Assembly: GCA_038043465.1 (NCBI GenBank)
Contig: JBBTBX010000016.1
Coordinates: forward strand, 1-63,037
DNA length: 63,037 nt
Reading direction: 5' to 3'
From: SXRF01 sp038043465
Lineage (GTDB): Bacteria > Pseudomonadota > Alphaproteobacteria > Rickettsiales > SXRF01
Part shown: positions 24,263 through 34,286 of the stretch, piece by piece
How the letters are laid out: each line of letters begins with the position of its first letter
Position numbering within the stretch: the first letter of the stretch is position 1
Notes under the pieces: generated by a model
Told to the model about the DNA's origin: nothing
Seen by the model: the letters and a program-made list of their open reading frames with translations, nothing else
Databases searched by the model: none
Translations under genes and position numbers: made by a program

Positions 24263-27148
24263 TCAATTAAGTTTTAAATATTTTGAATAATATTCAGAAA
24301 CTTTTTCCTGCACCTGCAATAAACGCTTATCCAGCCCATCAAAGCTTTTTTCATCCACGGTTTTAACCAGCAGTTTTTTTAAACCTTCCGGTGCGGTTTT
24401 ATCATCAAAATACTTATCGGAACACAGGCGCAGCATATTGAAAATTTGCTCAAGGAATTTGTTATATTCTATAAGCTCATCTATGGTTTGTGGATCAAGA
24501 AAATTGTCATGCTGAGCTTGTCGAGGAATCTTTGCTTTGTTTTTCAAAGATCCTTCGACTCCTCTTACGCTTCGCTCAGGATGACAACTTACAGTGTTCC
24601 TTAACATCATAAAAATATCTCGCGCGCTGCCTGATTTTACTTCTTCCATGTTCTGCGCGTGGTGCAACAGCAGGTATTGCGCGATGAAATCTATATCAGT
24701 AAGTCCGCCACGCACATATTTCAGATCCCAGTGATTGACTGCCGGATGCTCTTTTTCGATGCGTTCGCGCATATCGGCAACATCATTTCTAAGTTTATCA
24801 ATATCGCGTTCTTTGCGGATTTGCTGCACGATAAAATTTTCCATATCTTCCCTAAGTAGCGCATCACCCGCCACTGCCCTTGCTTTGGTGAACGCCATAT
24901 ATTCAAATGTCCATGCCGATTCTTCAAAATAATTGGCAAGAGCCTTTTTGCTTACCGCAAGCAATCCCTGGTTTCCGGATGGGCGTAGGCGTGTATCCAC
25001 TTCATACAGCCTGCCGTCGCGCCCCATTGCCGTAAGTGCATTCAGCAGGCGTTGGGTCAGGCGGTTGTAATATACGCTGGCAGTGAAAGATTTTTCGCCG
25101 TCGGAATAGGCTTCAAAATCCGGTGCGTCATAGATAAATACAAGATCTATATCCGAGCTGAAAGTCATCTCCCGACTGCCGAGCTTGCCAAGGGCGATGA
25201 TGGCAAACTGACTTCCTGCAATTTTTCCGTAGGTTTTCTGGAATTCGGAAAGCACTATGTCGAGGGTCTGCTTAAGAACGCACTCAGCAAGTGCGGCAAG
25301 GAATACACCACTGGTTTCAGAATTGACCATTCCTCTCAGCAATTGCACTCCGACCTGAAACTGTTTTTCATTGCGGAACTGGCGGAGATTATCCATTGAA
25401 TCTTCAAAATGTTCACTATGCTGCAACTTTTCCTGTAACTGCGTTTCCAGATTTTCCAGCGATGGCAATATGTCATAAAAATCCTCATAAAGCACAGCGT
25501 CCAGCAATTCTGGATTATGGCTTAATATTTCTGCAAGCATCGGTGCGCTACCCATAATATCAGCTATCAGCCCGAGCAGATGCGGATTCATCTGGAACAG
25601 GGAGAAAAGCTGGATGGCGGCAGGCAGATTTTGTAGAAATTCATTGAATTTAAGAAAGGCGGTATCAGGATTAGAGGTTTCTGATAGGCGTTTAAGGATA
25701 GCAGGCATCATTTCAGTCAGCAATTCACGGGCGCGTTTGGTGCGGGTGGCACGGCTTGAGCCATGATGCCAGCCCATGATTATTTCCGAAATAACTTCCG
25801 GCTGGCTATAACCCATATTACTGATGGTTTTTAAAGTTTCTGCATCATGAGTTACACCGGTAAATACCAGATTTCCAGTATCTCCCAATATTTCAGCACT
25901 ACGAAAAGATGAGGCATAAATTTCATGAACTGCGTTTAAATGCGCCAGTAAATCCTTGGCAAATGAATCAACGTTTTCATAATTCATGAATTCAGCAATG
26001 TTTTTTAATCCGGAATCGCTGGTTGGCAGGCTGTGGGTTTGCTCATCGGCAACCATCTGGATGCGGTGCTCAAGCGTTCGCAGGAATTTATAGGCATTTA
26101 GTAATGTTTCTTCTTTTTTAGAATCTATCAGCCCTTTTTTTGTAAGCGTTATCAGGGTTTCGCAGGTGGCTTTCTGGCGCAGATTAGGTTCACGTCCACC
26201 CCAGATTAATTGATGTATCTGGGTAAAAAATTCAATTTCACGGATGCCACCAAGCCCGAGCTTTATATTATGTCCTTTAGGTTGGATCTGTTTATTCTGG
26301 CGTGTATCCATCTGGCGTTTTATAGAATGAATATCATTGATAGCAGCAAAATCCAGATTCCTGCGCCACATAAATGGTGTCAGGCTTTTCAAGAATTTTT
26401 CGCCGGCTTCTATATCACCGGCTATCGGGCGGGCCTTGATCATCGCTGCCCGTTCCCAGTTCTGCCCGACACTTTCGTAATAATAATAAGCTGCCCCAGT
26501 AGTTACGGCAGGTGGCGTTGATGCTGGGTCAGGGCGTAGACGCAGGTCAGTGCGGAATACATAGCCGTCGCCGGTTCTGTCCTGCATTATGGCAACCATG
26601 TCATGTGCCAATTTATTCATAAAATGTTGTTCGGTATACTTGCCTTGATAACCAAGATTGCCTGGCTCATAAAATAATATCAAATCGATATCGCTGGAAT
26701 AATTCAGTTCACGCCCGCCAAGTTTGCCCATTGCCAGAATTATGATACCGCTGGTTCCATGGTCTGAGTTGCTTATATCATTGCGCTTTTTAGCAGAATT
26801 TAGTAGATGGTTTATGGTGATAATCAGGCATTGCTGTGCGAAATCAGATAACACAGCAGTAACTTTCTCCAGTTGCCATACTCCGGCTATATCAGCAAGG
26901 GCGGCAAACAACGCCAGCCTCCCTTTTGCCAGACGTAATTCTCTCATTAATGCTGCTTGTTCCCATTGCCGGGTTTCATATTCAGAAACCGCTTGAGAAA
27001 AATCGGAATATACGCGATCAGCACCATTTTCGCATAAACCGGTTAATATATCAGGGTGTAATATTAAAAGTTGTGCCAGAAACGGTGAATGTTCTTTTGC
27101 TTTCTGCGCGGCTGCTTCAAAAATTAAATGATGACTTAAGCTTTTCAT
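24263..27148 (-). CDS. glnE: glutamine synthetase adenylyltransferase / adenylyl-removing enzyme
   Basis: Adds AMP to, or removes it from, glutamine synthetase in response to nitrogen status. 961 aa with two nucleotidyltransferase domains. The N-terminal adenylyl-removase has GKLGGRELNYSSDIDL and the C-terminal adenylyltransferase has GKLGSREMTFSSDIDL; both keep G-S/G-x-D-x-D-type catalytic Asp. A 28-residue insert (about 854-882, starting HPERSVRGVEGSL) near the C-terminus comes from a palindromic element and sits in a helical region of the last domain. It diverges from the AsmA-like gene. Confidence 0.95.
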   Translation of the reverse strand: MKSLSHHLIFEAAAQKAKEHSPFLAQLLILHPDILTGLCENGADRVYSDFSQAVSEYETRQWEQAALMRELRLAKGRLALFAALADIAGVWQLEKVTAVLSDFAQQCLIITINHLLNSAKKRNDISNSDHGTSGIIILAMGKLGGRELNYSSDIDLILFYEPGNLGYQGKYTEQHFMNKLAHDMVAIMQDRTGDGYVFRTDLRLRPDPASTPPAVTTGAAYYYYESVGQNWERAAMIKARPIAGDIEAGEKFLKSLTPFMWRRNLDFAAINDIHSIKRQMDTRQNKQIQPKGHNIKLGLGGIREIEFFTQIHQLIWGGREPNLRQKATCETLITLTKKGLIDSKKEETLLNAYKFLRTLEHRIQMVADEQTHSLPTSDSGLKNIAEFMNYENVDSFAKDLLAHLNAVHEIYASSFRSAEILGDTGNLVFTGVTHDAETLKTISNMGYSQPEVISEIIMGWHHGSSRATRTKRARELLTEMMPAILKRLSETSNPDTAFLKFNEFLQNLPAAIQLFSLFQMNPHLLGLIADIMGSAPMLAEILSHNPELLDAVLYEDFYDILPSLENLETQLQEKLQHSEHFEDSMDNLRQFRNEKQFQVGVQLLRGMVNSETSGVFLAALAECVLKQTLDIVLSEFQKTYGKIAGSQFAIIALGKLGSREMTFSSDIDLVFIYDAPDFEAYSDGEKSFTASVYYNRLTQRLLNALTAMGRDGRLYEVDTRLRPSGNQGLLAVSKKALANYFEESAWTFEYMAFTKARAVAGDALLREDMENFIVQQIRKERDIDKLRNDVADMRERIEKEHPAVNHWDLKYVRGGLTDIDFIAQYLLLHHAQNMEEVKSGSARDIFMMLRNTVSCHPERSVRGVEGSLKNKAKIPRQAQHDNFLDPQTIDELIEYNKFLEQIFNMLRLCSDKYFDDKTAPEGLKKLLVKTVDEKSFDGLDKRLLQVQEKVSEYYSKYLKLN
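24504..24587. repeat. 84-base palindromic element inside glnE
   Basis: Outer arms TTGTCATGCTGAGC and GCTCAGGATGACAA, inner arms around TCTTTG / CAAAGA. The length is exactly 28 codons, so the frame is preserved. The sequence resembles dispersed TCATxCTGAGC repeats known from many bacteria. Confidence 0.88.
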
Positions 27149-27236
27149 TTGTTGTTATGCATTGTTTGTTGCTATATCTTTTGTATCACACTGTATGCGG
27201 TGGTGTATTTAATACTATTACTAATAGACGAAAACA

Positions 27237-30200
27237 TTGCGAAGCAAAATATTTAGATTTTTTTTGGGTGTGATGCTGATGCTGGTAGTTTCGGCACTGT
27301 TGGCATTCAACGCCCTATTATTATGGGTAGCAACTGGCCCGCGCTCGCTTGCCACTGTTACCCCATACATTGAGGATGCCCTTTCCAGCACTGATGGCAG
27401 TTATAATGTCAAAATAGGTGATACAAAATTAATATGGGATGGCTGGAAACATCCGGTTGATATTCGCCTTAACAATGTTTCTGTGGTTACAAGGGAAGGC
27501 AAAATATTTACGGTTTTTCCAGAGATTGCGCTTGGTGTTAATGTATTATATCTGCCGCTTGGGAAAATAATCCCAACCTCGCTTATTATCACCGCGCCGG
27601 TTATGAACCTTGTGCAAAATGACGATCGTACGTTTGGCTTTGGCTTTGAGCGTGCCGATGAGAGTTTTTCTTCCGAGGCTACCGTACCATTTCCCGTATT
27701 ACTTTCCTCTTTTATGCAGCAAAGTGAAGATGGTAGTTTGCGCCGCTTGCGCAGGATATTGATTCGTGATGCGCAGCTACATGTAAGGAATAGCAGGCAG
27801 GTATCATTTTTTGATGCAAGGGATTTGAATATTGAGCTTATCCGCAATAAAAATGGTGCGCTAAAGATAAGCAATAGTACAACTATACATTATAAGGATT
27901 ATAACACTAGTATAGTCGCTGAATTTTCTATGAATAAGGAGCAGCCAGATATAAACGGCGTAGTCGAATTCTCAGAATTGATGCCACATGTGCTATCTGG
28001 AATGTTTTACGATGATGCTGATATAAAATCTTTTGCTGTTCCCATCAGTGGCAAAGTTACTATGGCGTTTGATAAGCAGGGAACGGCACAAAATATCGGG
28101 TTTGATATATTCGGCAGTAAAGGCAACATAACTTCAGACAGGCTTTCTGCTAACCTTCCTATTACTTCCATGCGGGTGAAGGGTAATGTTAAAGATGATT
28201 TTCATGCGGTTAACGTTGAATCACTCTCAGTAAACATGGAAGGTATGAAGCTGGAAGGCAATTTTGCAGCTAATATTTTTGACACTGCTTCTGACACAAG
28301 TGCTACTCCAGAAATTAAAGCTGTGATTATAATGACTGAAGTTCCCAGCGATAAGGTCAATATATTGTGGCCACCTGCGCTATCGCCAATGTCGCGTGAG
28401 TGGGTGACAGGCAATATCAGCGGCGGGAAGATACCGGAAGTCAGGCTTGTTGTTGATATTAAAAAAGGCGATTTGCAACTTCCAACCCTGCCTAAAGAAG
28501 CGATTAACGCTGAGATAAAAGTGGAAGATCTGAATATTTTATATCTACCGGAGCATCCTCCGGCTACGCAAGTAAAAGGCAATATACATATTGATGGTGT
28601 TGGTCTTATTGCCGATATTGAATCAGCGAATTATCTGGAAAAAACCAAACTTACCAACGGCCATGTGATTATTGAGGATTTGAACGCCGATAACCCATAT
28701 ATCAAGGTTGATTTACATGCCGATGCGCCAGCTAAGGATATGGTGCATTTCCTGGGATTGCCACGGCTCAAAAAGGCAGAGCGTCTCGGTCTTCGTGAAA
28801 ATGAGGCAAAAGGAAATGTAAAAGGCATTGCCAAAGTTGGGTTTAATTTTTTCGCGCCTAAAGGTAAAAGTGCTGAAGATGCCATTGTTTATGATGTTAA
28901 AGCAGAGGTTTCTGGGGTTTCACAAAATGGATTTTTAAACAAATTTGACATAGTGAATGCAAGCGGCACGGTCAGCGTTGATAATAATGGCGTTGAATTT
29001 TCTGGAACTGGAGAAATTAACGGAGCGGTGGTGAGCAAAAGCAATGTTAAATATCTTTTTTCTCCTGAAAATGGTCTGGATACTTTTATAGAAGTTGCTG
29101 CCCGGTCGAACATTGAACATCTGAAACGCTTTGGCTATCCAGAATTTCCTTTCATGAAAAGTGGAAGCATAGGCGTGGTAAATGCCAAAGTGAAACTGGG
29201 CGATAAGTTGGAATATACTGAGGCTAAACTTGATTTGACTGGGGCGGAAGTGAATTTCAGCGATTTCGGACTTAAAAAGCCAAAATCAGAAGCGGCAATT
29301 CTTGATATTGCCACTGAAAAGAAAGGTGACAGCTTGCAGATAAATTCATTTGCTTTGAACGGGCAGAATTTATCGGTAAAAGGCTCGGCTACTCTTGCAG
29401 ATAATTTTTCTACGGTAGCCAGCCTGCAGCTAAGTGAGGCTAAGTTTGATGAGAATGACATTGCAAGCCTTAATTACGGGGAAAATAATGGCGAAATCCG
29501 AATTGATGTAAAAGGTGATAGCGTTGATTTGACTTCCTATATGAACAGCAAAAGTGAAGGGTTTTCCTTCAAGAATTTTCCGGCTGTAAATATAAAAACT
29601 GATATTGGCAAATTGCGTTTAGACAAAGATAGGACAGTATCAAATTTAAAAGGTGAAATATTATGTGACAAAATAATGTGTCATAATGCTGATTTTATAG
29701 GAACAACTGATGCAAATAAGAAGTTTTCTGTAAACATTTCCAGAAATAATAAGCAGCAAAGAAATATTACGGTTTATTCTGAGAATGCCGGAGCATTCTT
29801 GCATTCTATTGGGGTAATTGATGGAATGGATGGCGGTATACTTAACCTGAGTGGTGATTACAAGGATGATGGCACCGGCGTATTAACCGGTAAGATGGTT
29901 ATAAGCGAACACACTATAAAAGATGCGCCGTTGCTGGGAAAAATTCTTTCTCTTGCTTCGCTCACCGGCTTTATTGATGCATTGCAGGGAAACGGTATCC
30001 GTTTTAAGGAGATGAGTATTCCTTTTGTGCTGCGTAATGATGTAATAGCTTTGGAAAAAGGTAAAACTTACGGTTCGGCTATTGGAATAACTGTTGACGG
30101 AACTATTACCTTTCCTAAGAAAATTCTGGATTTGCAGGGTACAGTCGTGCCGTCATACACTCTGAATAATGTTCTTGGAAATGTCCCGATATTGGGCGAT

Positions 30201-30362
30201 ATGCTGGTTGGTGGGGAGGGGCAGGGGGTTTTTGCCGCTCGTTACAGCATAAAAGGACAGGAGGAGAAGGCTGATGTCAGTGTGAATCCTCTATCAATAC
30301 TGACCCCGGGATTTTTACGTGGATTGTTTGATATATTTGATAAACCGGAAAAAAAACCGTAA
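27237..30362 (+). CDS. AsmA-like / DUF3971 (YhdP-type) envelope protein
   Basis: 1041 aa. A TTG start at 27237 gives a short basic N-terminus, then one membrane anchor (FFLGVMLMLVVSALLAFNALLLW, summarised). A very long, beta-rich periplasmic region follows, and an AsmA-like C-terminal domain (LKGEILC ... LTGFIDALQGNGIRFKEMSIPF, PSYTLNNVLGNVPILGDMLVG). Such proteins form hydrophobic grooves that move phospholipid between inner and outer membranes. ATG codons at 27273 and beyond are alternatives that would cut into the anchor. It diverges from glnE and is followed by the Tad genes. Confidence 0.85.
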   Translation: MRSKIFRFFLGVMLMLVVSALLAFNALLLWVATGPRSLATVTPYIEDALSSTDGSYNVKIGDTKLIWDGWKHPVDIRLNNVSVVTREGKIFTVFPEIALGVNVLYLPLGKIIPTSLIITAPVMNLVQNDDRTFGFGFERADESFSSEATVPFPVLLSSFMQQSEDGSLRRLRRILIRDAQLHVRNSRQVSFFDARDLNIELIRNKNGALKISNSTTIHYKDYNTSIVAEFSMNKEQPDINGVVEFSELMPHVLSGMFYDDADIKSFAVPISGKVTMAFDKQGTAQNIGFDIFGSKGNITSDRLSANLPITSMRVKGNVKDDFHAVNVESLSVNMEGMKLEGNFAANIFDTASDTSATPEIKAVIIMTEVPSDKVNILWPPALSPMSREWVTGNISGGKIPEVRLVVDIKKGDLQLPTLPKEAINAEIKVEDLNILYLPEHPPATQVKGNIHIDGVGLIADIESANYLEKTKLTNGHVIIEDLNADNPYIKVDLHADAPAKDMVHFLGLPRLKKAERLGLRENEAKGNVKGIAKVGFNFFAPKGKSAEDAIVYDVKAEVSGVSQNGFLNKFDIVNASGTVSVDNNGVEFSGTGEINGAVVSKSNVKYLFSPENGLDTFIEVAARSNIEHLKRFGYPEFPFMKSGSIGVVNAKVKLGDKLEYTEAKLDLTGAEVNFSDFGLKKPKSEAAILDIATEKKGDSLQINSFALNGQNLSVKGSATLADNFSTVASLQLSEAKFDENDIASLNYGENNGEIRIDVKGDSVDLTSYMNSKSEGFSFKNFPAVNIKTDIGKLRLDKDRTVSNLKGEILCDKIMCHNADFIGTTDANKKFSVNISRNNKQQRNITVYSENAGAFLHSIGVIDGMDGGILNLSGDYKDDGTGVLTGKMVISEHTIKDAPLLGKILSLASLTGFIDALQGNGIRFKEMSIPFVLRNDVIALEKGKTYGSAIGITVDGTITFPKKILDLQGTVVPSYTLNNVLGNVPILGDMLVGGEGQGVFAARYSIKGQEEKADVSVNPLSILTPGFLRGLFDIFDKPEKKP

Positions 30363-30460
30363 CAGCAAAATTGATAAAATTTTAGAGGTATTTTATATAA
30401 TATTTGAAGTTAATTCACAATATCTTAACCAAATATTGTTAATATATTAAGATAAATAGC

Positions 30461-31054
30461 TTGTATAATTTGCGCATTGTATTAACTGTGTTCAGCATCT
30501 CAACACAATCAAAGAAGAACTTTGCAAGTGACTCTGATGGAGTGACGGCGGTTGAGTTTGCTTTGATTACGCCTGTTTTCATGCTTCTGCTATTTGGTAT
30601 AATTGAATTCGCACTTGTTATGTTTGTGAGTTCGGTTATGGAAGGCGCGGTGGCAGCCAGCAGCCGTTATGGTAAAACCGGATATACTGCGGCAGGCAGT
30701 AGCAGGCAGGAGCAGATAATTTCAAACATTGCGACTCGTACTGCCGGTCTGTTGGATCCTGCAAAAATAACAGTGTCGACTACTGTATATCCATCTTTCG
30801 ATTCTATCAGCCAGGAAGAACCATACATAGATACTAATCATAATGTCACGCGTGACGCTGGTGAAACTTATACTGATGTGAACGGTAATGGGCAGTGGGA
30901 TAGTGCCGGTGTTGTCGGGCTTGGTAATGCTAACGATATTGTCGTCTATACCGTGTATTATCCATGGGTGATAAATACGCCGATTATCGGTAATTTTTTT
31001 GGCAATACTATATATATATCCAGCCGTACGGTGGTTAAAAATGAGCCATATTAA
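30461..31054 (+). CDS. tadE: TadE-like pilus assembly protein
   Basis: 197 aa. It has the TadE motif near residues 28-45 (DGVTAVEFALITPVF) followed by a hydrophobic segment (MLLLFGIIEFALVMFV). TadE pseudopilins are cleaved before the Glu-containing motif by the TadV prepilin peptidase. The middle contains a calcium-loop-like acidic repeat (DTNHNVTRDAGETYTDVNGNG). The start is uncertain: a TATAAT lies over the TTG at 30461, so translation may begin further in, for example at GTG 30488. First gene of a four-gene Tad unit. Confidence 0.82.
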   Translation: MYNLRIVLTVFSISTQSKKNFASDSDGVTAVEFALITPVFMLLLFGIIEFALVMFVSSVMEGAVAASSRYGKTGYTAAGSSRQEQIISNIATRTAGLLDPAKITVSTTVYPSFDSISQEEPYIDTNHNVTRDAGETYTDVNGNGQWDSAGVVGLGNANDIVVYTVYYPWVINTPIIGNFFGNTIYISSRTVVKNEPY

Positions 31055-31667
31055 GAAGAATTGGACTAGTATGCGTAAGTTAAAAAAAATATTTTTCAGG
31101 TTATTTCATGCTGAGCAAGGGCTTGCTGCCGTTGAATTTGCTCTGGCACTGCCTTTACTCATTATCCTGACTTTTGGTGCGTTGGAAGTTACTCTCTATG
31201 TGCTGATAACACAGAAGCTTGAAAGAGTATCGCTGACTCTTTCCGATTTAGTCACGCAATCAAACTCCGTAACCACAGCCCAACTGGATCAGATAATTCC
31301 ATCTGCCGGGCAGGTCATGTTGCCATATAAATTTTCTACTGACGGATATGCCATTATATCTTCAATCACCAAAACCGGAACTAATCCTCCGGTAATTAAC
31401 TGGCAATATAAAAGCACTGGAACTGCGCAAACCAGCAATTTTGGTATTGCCGGTGGCAATGCAACCATGCCTGCGAATTTCACTATGGTGGATAAGGATA
31501 CCGTTATAGTAACCGAGGTGTTTTACAATTATAAACCTGTTCTATTTGGCATCATTTATAATAGCGGCCAGATGTACAGATATAGCATCTTTAAACCAAG
31601 GATTGGGAATTTAACCGTGCTTGGCTCTATATCTTCAGACAGGAAAAACGGAGGTTGTTATGTTTAA
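31041..31667 (+). CDS. TadE/TadF-like pilus assembly protein
   Basis: 208 aa from ATG 31041, overlapping the previous gene by 14 bases. AEQGLAAVEFALALPLLIIL is the TadE/F processing and membrane motif, residues about 25-45. The rest is a beta-rich extracytoplasmic region. It is a second pseudopilin-like protein for the same secretion/pilus machine. The gene overlaps tadG by 8 bases. Confidence 0.82.
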   Translation: MSHIKKNWTSMRKLKKIFFRLFHAEQGLAAVEFALALPLLIILTFGALEVTLYVLITQKLERVSLTLSDLVTQSNSVTTAQLDQIIPSAGQVMLPYKFSTDGYAIISSITKTGTNPPVINWQYKSTGTAQTSNFGIAGGNATMPANFTMVDKDTVIVTEVFYNYKPVLFGIIYNSGQMYRYSIFKPRIGNLTVLGSISSDRKNGGCYV

Positions 31668-33177
31668 TTTTAAACTGATACCAATTTGTCTTCAAATTGG
31701 TATCAAAATTGTTGCCGAAAGCAGCAATTTTGCGCTGCGTAGCAAGCGTAATGTAATCGTTAGATTGCGAAATAGTATAATGTACCATTCTATCAGTTCG
31801 ATGATTCGCGAACAGCGCGGTTCGGCAATTCCGATAATCGGGATCAGTTTATTCGCGATTATGTCGGCTGTTGGTGTTTCCATTGATATGTCGCGGGCGC
31901 AGCTGGTGCAATCACGCATGAGCAGCGCGCTGGATAATGCAGGGCTTGCCGCCGCCGCTACCATCAGCACCAATAATATTGATGCGGAAGCAGGAAAATA
32001 TTTTAACGCCAATTTCCCGGCAGCATATATGGGGACTAATTTGGGGGCTCTGGTTGTAACACCCAATGCCGATAACAGTGTCTTATCTCTTTCAATAAAT
32101 GGAACTGTTCCGACAGTGTTTATGCAGATTTTCGGTATTAATACTATAGCGGTCTCTGCGAATTCAGAAGTTACAAGGGCAAGTAAAGGGCTGGAAGTTG
32201 TTCTGGTAATGGATACTACCGGTTCAATGACACAGTCTGCCGGCGATGGCATCAGCAAAATCACGGCTGCTAAATCAGCGGCTATTTCCCTTGTGAATAT
32301 TCTCTATGGCAGTAACGAAACAATACCAAATTTATGGATAGGATTGGTTCCATTTTCGCAAACAGTGAATATTGGAACTGGTCGCGATAGCTGGACAAGC
32401 AGCACCAGCTTTAACTGGGGAACAACCAGCTGGGCAGGATGCGTGGAATCGCGCAGCAATGGTACACTTACCCCACAATATGATATAAATGATGACCCAC
32501 CATCAGTTCGCCTGTTCCCCAAATATTATGCTCCGGACGATAGTTATAATAATTGGATAAGTAATACTGGCACATATAGTTATTCAAGCACTAAAGGACC
32601 GAATGTTTATTGCCCAAAAGCTATTACACCGATGACAGCAAGCAAAACTACTATATCTAATGCTATTAACGCTATGACAACCGGCGGTAATACCCATATC
32701 AATCTTGGCGTGGTTTGGGGATGGCGCATGATATCGCCAAGATGGCAGGGGCTGTGGGGCGGAGAAATGAATACAAATAATTTACCTCTGGCTTATAATT
32801 CACCTTTGATGAATAAAGCCGTAATTATAATGACCGATGGTGACAACACCATATCTGATGATCGTTATAGTGCTTATGGTTATCCCGACGCTGGGCAGCT
32901 TGGTCCGAACCCTTGCCCGACATCATCATGTTCAACCGGTGAAACTGAACTTAATACGCGTACGACTACGGCATGCAGCAATATAAAGGCTAATGGTAGC
33001 AATGTAGTGATTTATACTATTGCTTTTGGCACAACCATTGGTACGACTGCAAAGAATATGCTTAAAGCCTGTGCCAGCAAACCGGAATTTTATTTTGCAA
33101 GCCCCACCGGTGCAGATCTTGCAATTGCTTTTAATCAGATTGGAGACTCGCTTGCAAATTTGCGAATAAGCAAGTAG
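31660..33177 (+). CDS. tadG: TadG-like protein with von Willebrand A domain
   Basis: 505 aa. GGAGG lies 5 bases before ATG 31660. An ATG at 31780 would drop the repeat-containing N-terminus. The TadG-type helix (REQRGSAIPIIGISLFAIMSAVGVSID, summarised; about residues 50-75) anchors it, then RAQLVQSRMSSALDNAGLAAA. A VWA domain follows with a MIDAS-like DTTGSMT near residue 180 (D-x-T-x-S) and MTDGDNT later. It probably anchors or assembles the Flp pilus at the envelope. A 12-bp-stem palindrome falls in codons 6-15. Confidence 0.85.
   Translation: MFNFKLIPICLQIGIKIVAESSNFALRSKRNVIVRLRNSIMYHSISSMIREQRGSAIPIIGISLFAIMSAVGVSIDMSRAQLVQSRMSSALDNAGLAAAATISTNNIDAEAGKYFNANFPAAYMGTNLGALVVTPNADNSVLSLSINGTVPTVFMQIFGINTIAVSANSEVTRASKGLEVVLVMDTTGSMTQSAGDGISKITAAKSAAISLVNILYGSNETIPNLWIGLVPFSQTVNIGTGRDSWTSSTSFNWGTTSWAGCVESRSNGTLTPQYDINDDPPSVRLFPKYYAPDDSYNNWISNTGTYSYSSTKGPNVYCPKAITPMTASKTTISNAINAMTTGGNTHINLGVVWGWRMISPRWQGLWGGEMNTNNLPLAYNSPLMNKAVIIMTDGDNTISDDRYSAYGYPDAGQLGPNPCPTSSCSTGETELNTRTTTACSNIKANGSNVVIYTIAFGTTIGTTAKNMLKACASKPEFYFASPTGADLAIAFNQIGDSLANLRISK
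31677..31704. repeat. perfect hairpin over the 5' end of tadG
   Basis: GATACCAATTTG and CAAATTGGTATC form a perfect 12-bp stem with a four-base TCTT loop, 15 bases after the preferred tadG start codon. If 31780 is the true start, this is a leader hairpin rather than coding sequence. Confidence 0.8.
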
Positions 33178-33178
33178 A

Positions 33179-34036
33179 ATGTCGCGCATGAGAAAACGCG
33201 CACCCAATAAATATTCTCTTTTAGCTTGTGTGAGCCTGCTATTGCTTTGCGCTTGTGAACAGCTTGAAATGGGTGCTGGGACAGAGCAGATGTCAGCCAG
33301 TGAGTCTGAGCAGTTGCGTAGGAACGGTAACGCCCTTATTGAAAGTGGCAAGCCACAGGACGCAATAATACTGTTTGATAAGCTTATAGAATCAGACCGG
33401 CAAAATGCTCTGGCTTATAATGGAAAAGCAGTTGCATTTGATTATAGTGGTAATCATCTTGCTGCGCAGGAGCTTTATAAAACCGCGCTTTCCCTGTCAC
33501 CAGAATCAGCTACTATCAGAAATAACCTTGCTATGTCGATGATTATGAATAATCAGACAGGGCAAGCAACGAAGTTGTTGGAGTCTTTAGTAAAAAATAG
33601 CAAGGATAAAAATCCCACCAGCCATATTATCCGTCATAATCTGGCGTTGGCATATGGCCTCTCTGGGCAACATGAAAAAGCTACCAAACTTAATTTGCGC
33701 TATATGACTAAAAAACAGGCGGAGGAAAATATTGCGTTCTACAAAAGATATGTTGCACGTGGCAATGTTAAGGGAGGTGTTAAGAAGGAAATAAAGCATG
33801 GTAAAAATGTTGCCATGCCAAAAGAGCAGGGTATTGGCTTTATAACTTCACCGCCAGCTGCTCCTGCAGCTCCATCAGTCGCAAAAACTGTAAAATCAAA
33901 AAATGCAAAATCAGCAGCCAAGGGAGCAAAAACTCCGACAAAAACTCCATTGCCGGATAAAATAAATGAAGCGGATAAAGCAGATATATTCTCTGGATTT
34001 ATTGAGGAGTCTATTACTTACGACTATCCAAAATAG
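33179..34036 (+). CDS. tadD: TadD-like TPR lipoprotein
   Basis: 285 aa. A signal peptide ends in a lipobox (SLLLLCAC, lipidated Cys near residue 24). TPR repeats follow (about 50-150: NALAYNGKAVAFDYSGNHLAAQELY, summarised; then RNNLAMSMIMNNQTGQA and RHNLALAYGLSGQHEKA). The tail is Pro/Ala/Lys-rich. TadD is the outer-membrane pilotin-like protein of Tad systems. It lies 1 base after tadG. The ATPase, platform and secretin genes of the Tad system are not in the window. Confidence 0.85.
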   Translation: MSRMRKRAPNKYSLLACVSLLLLCACEQLEMGAGTEQMSASESEQLRRNGNALIESGKPQDAIILFDKLIESDRQNALAYNGKAVAFDYSGNHLAAQELYKTALSLSPESATIRNNLAMSMIMNNQTGQATKLLESLVKNSKDKNPTSHIIRHNLALAYGLSGQHEKATKLNLRYMTKKQAEENIAFYKRYVARGNVKGGVKKEIKHGKNVAMPKEQGIGFITSPPAAPAAPSVAKTVKSKNAKSAAKGAKTPTKTPLPDKINEADKADIFSGFIEESITYDYPK

Positions 34037-34073
34037 CGATTGGATTTATTGCTACCAATTACAGTTAATGAAT

Positions 34074-34286
34074 CTATCTTTTTCTAGTTCCATGTCCTTG
34101 TGTTCTTGCTATAACTGGAGAGGGAGAAAAACTATTTCCGGGTTCTATATGGGGCGGAGTTGATTTCTCAACTTTTCGATTTGCAATTTTTATTTCTTCA
34201 GGAATTACCCTTTCAGTAAGTAGCAAAATCTTTGGAAGTTCTATTTCAGGAATTTCTATTTCATTCTTGCCTTTATTCTTTTCCAT
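34074..34286 (-). CDS. small unknown protein
   Basis: Not recognised. 70 aa. The start at 34286 is supported by AAGGAG 6 bases upstream. The sequence is charged and Pro-rich (EIEIPEIELPKILLLTERVIPEE, summarised) and ends in basic RTQGHGTRKR. No signal or membrane segment is present. It stands alone between the convergent tadD and the divergent transglycosylase gene. Its existence rests mainly on the good ribosome-binding site. Confidence 0.5.
   Translation of the reverse strand: MEKNKGKNEIEIPEIELPKILLLTERVIPEEIKIANRKVEKSTPPHIEPGNSFSPSPVIARTQGHGTRKR

Noticed and set aside
31660..31779. separate small gene before tadG
   Set aside because: It shares the tadG frame without a stop and has a good ribosome-binding site, so it is more simply the tadG N-terminus.
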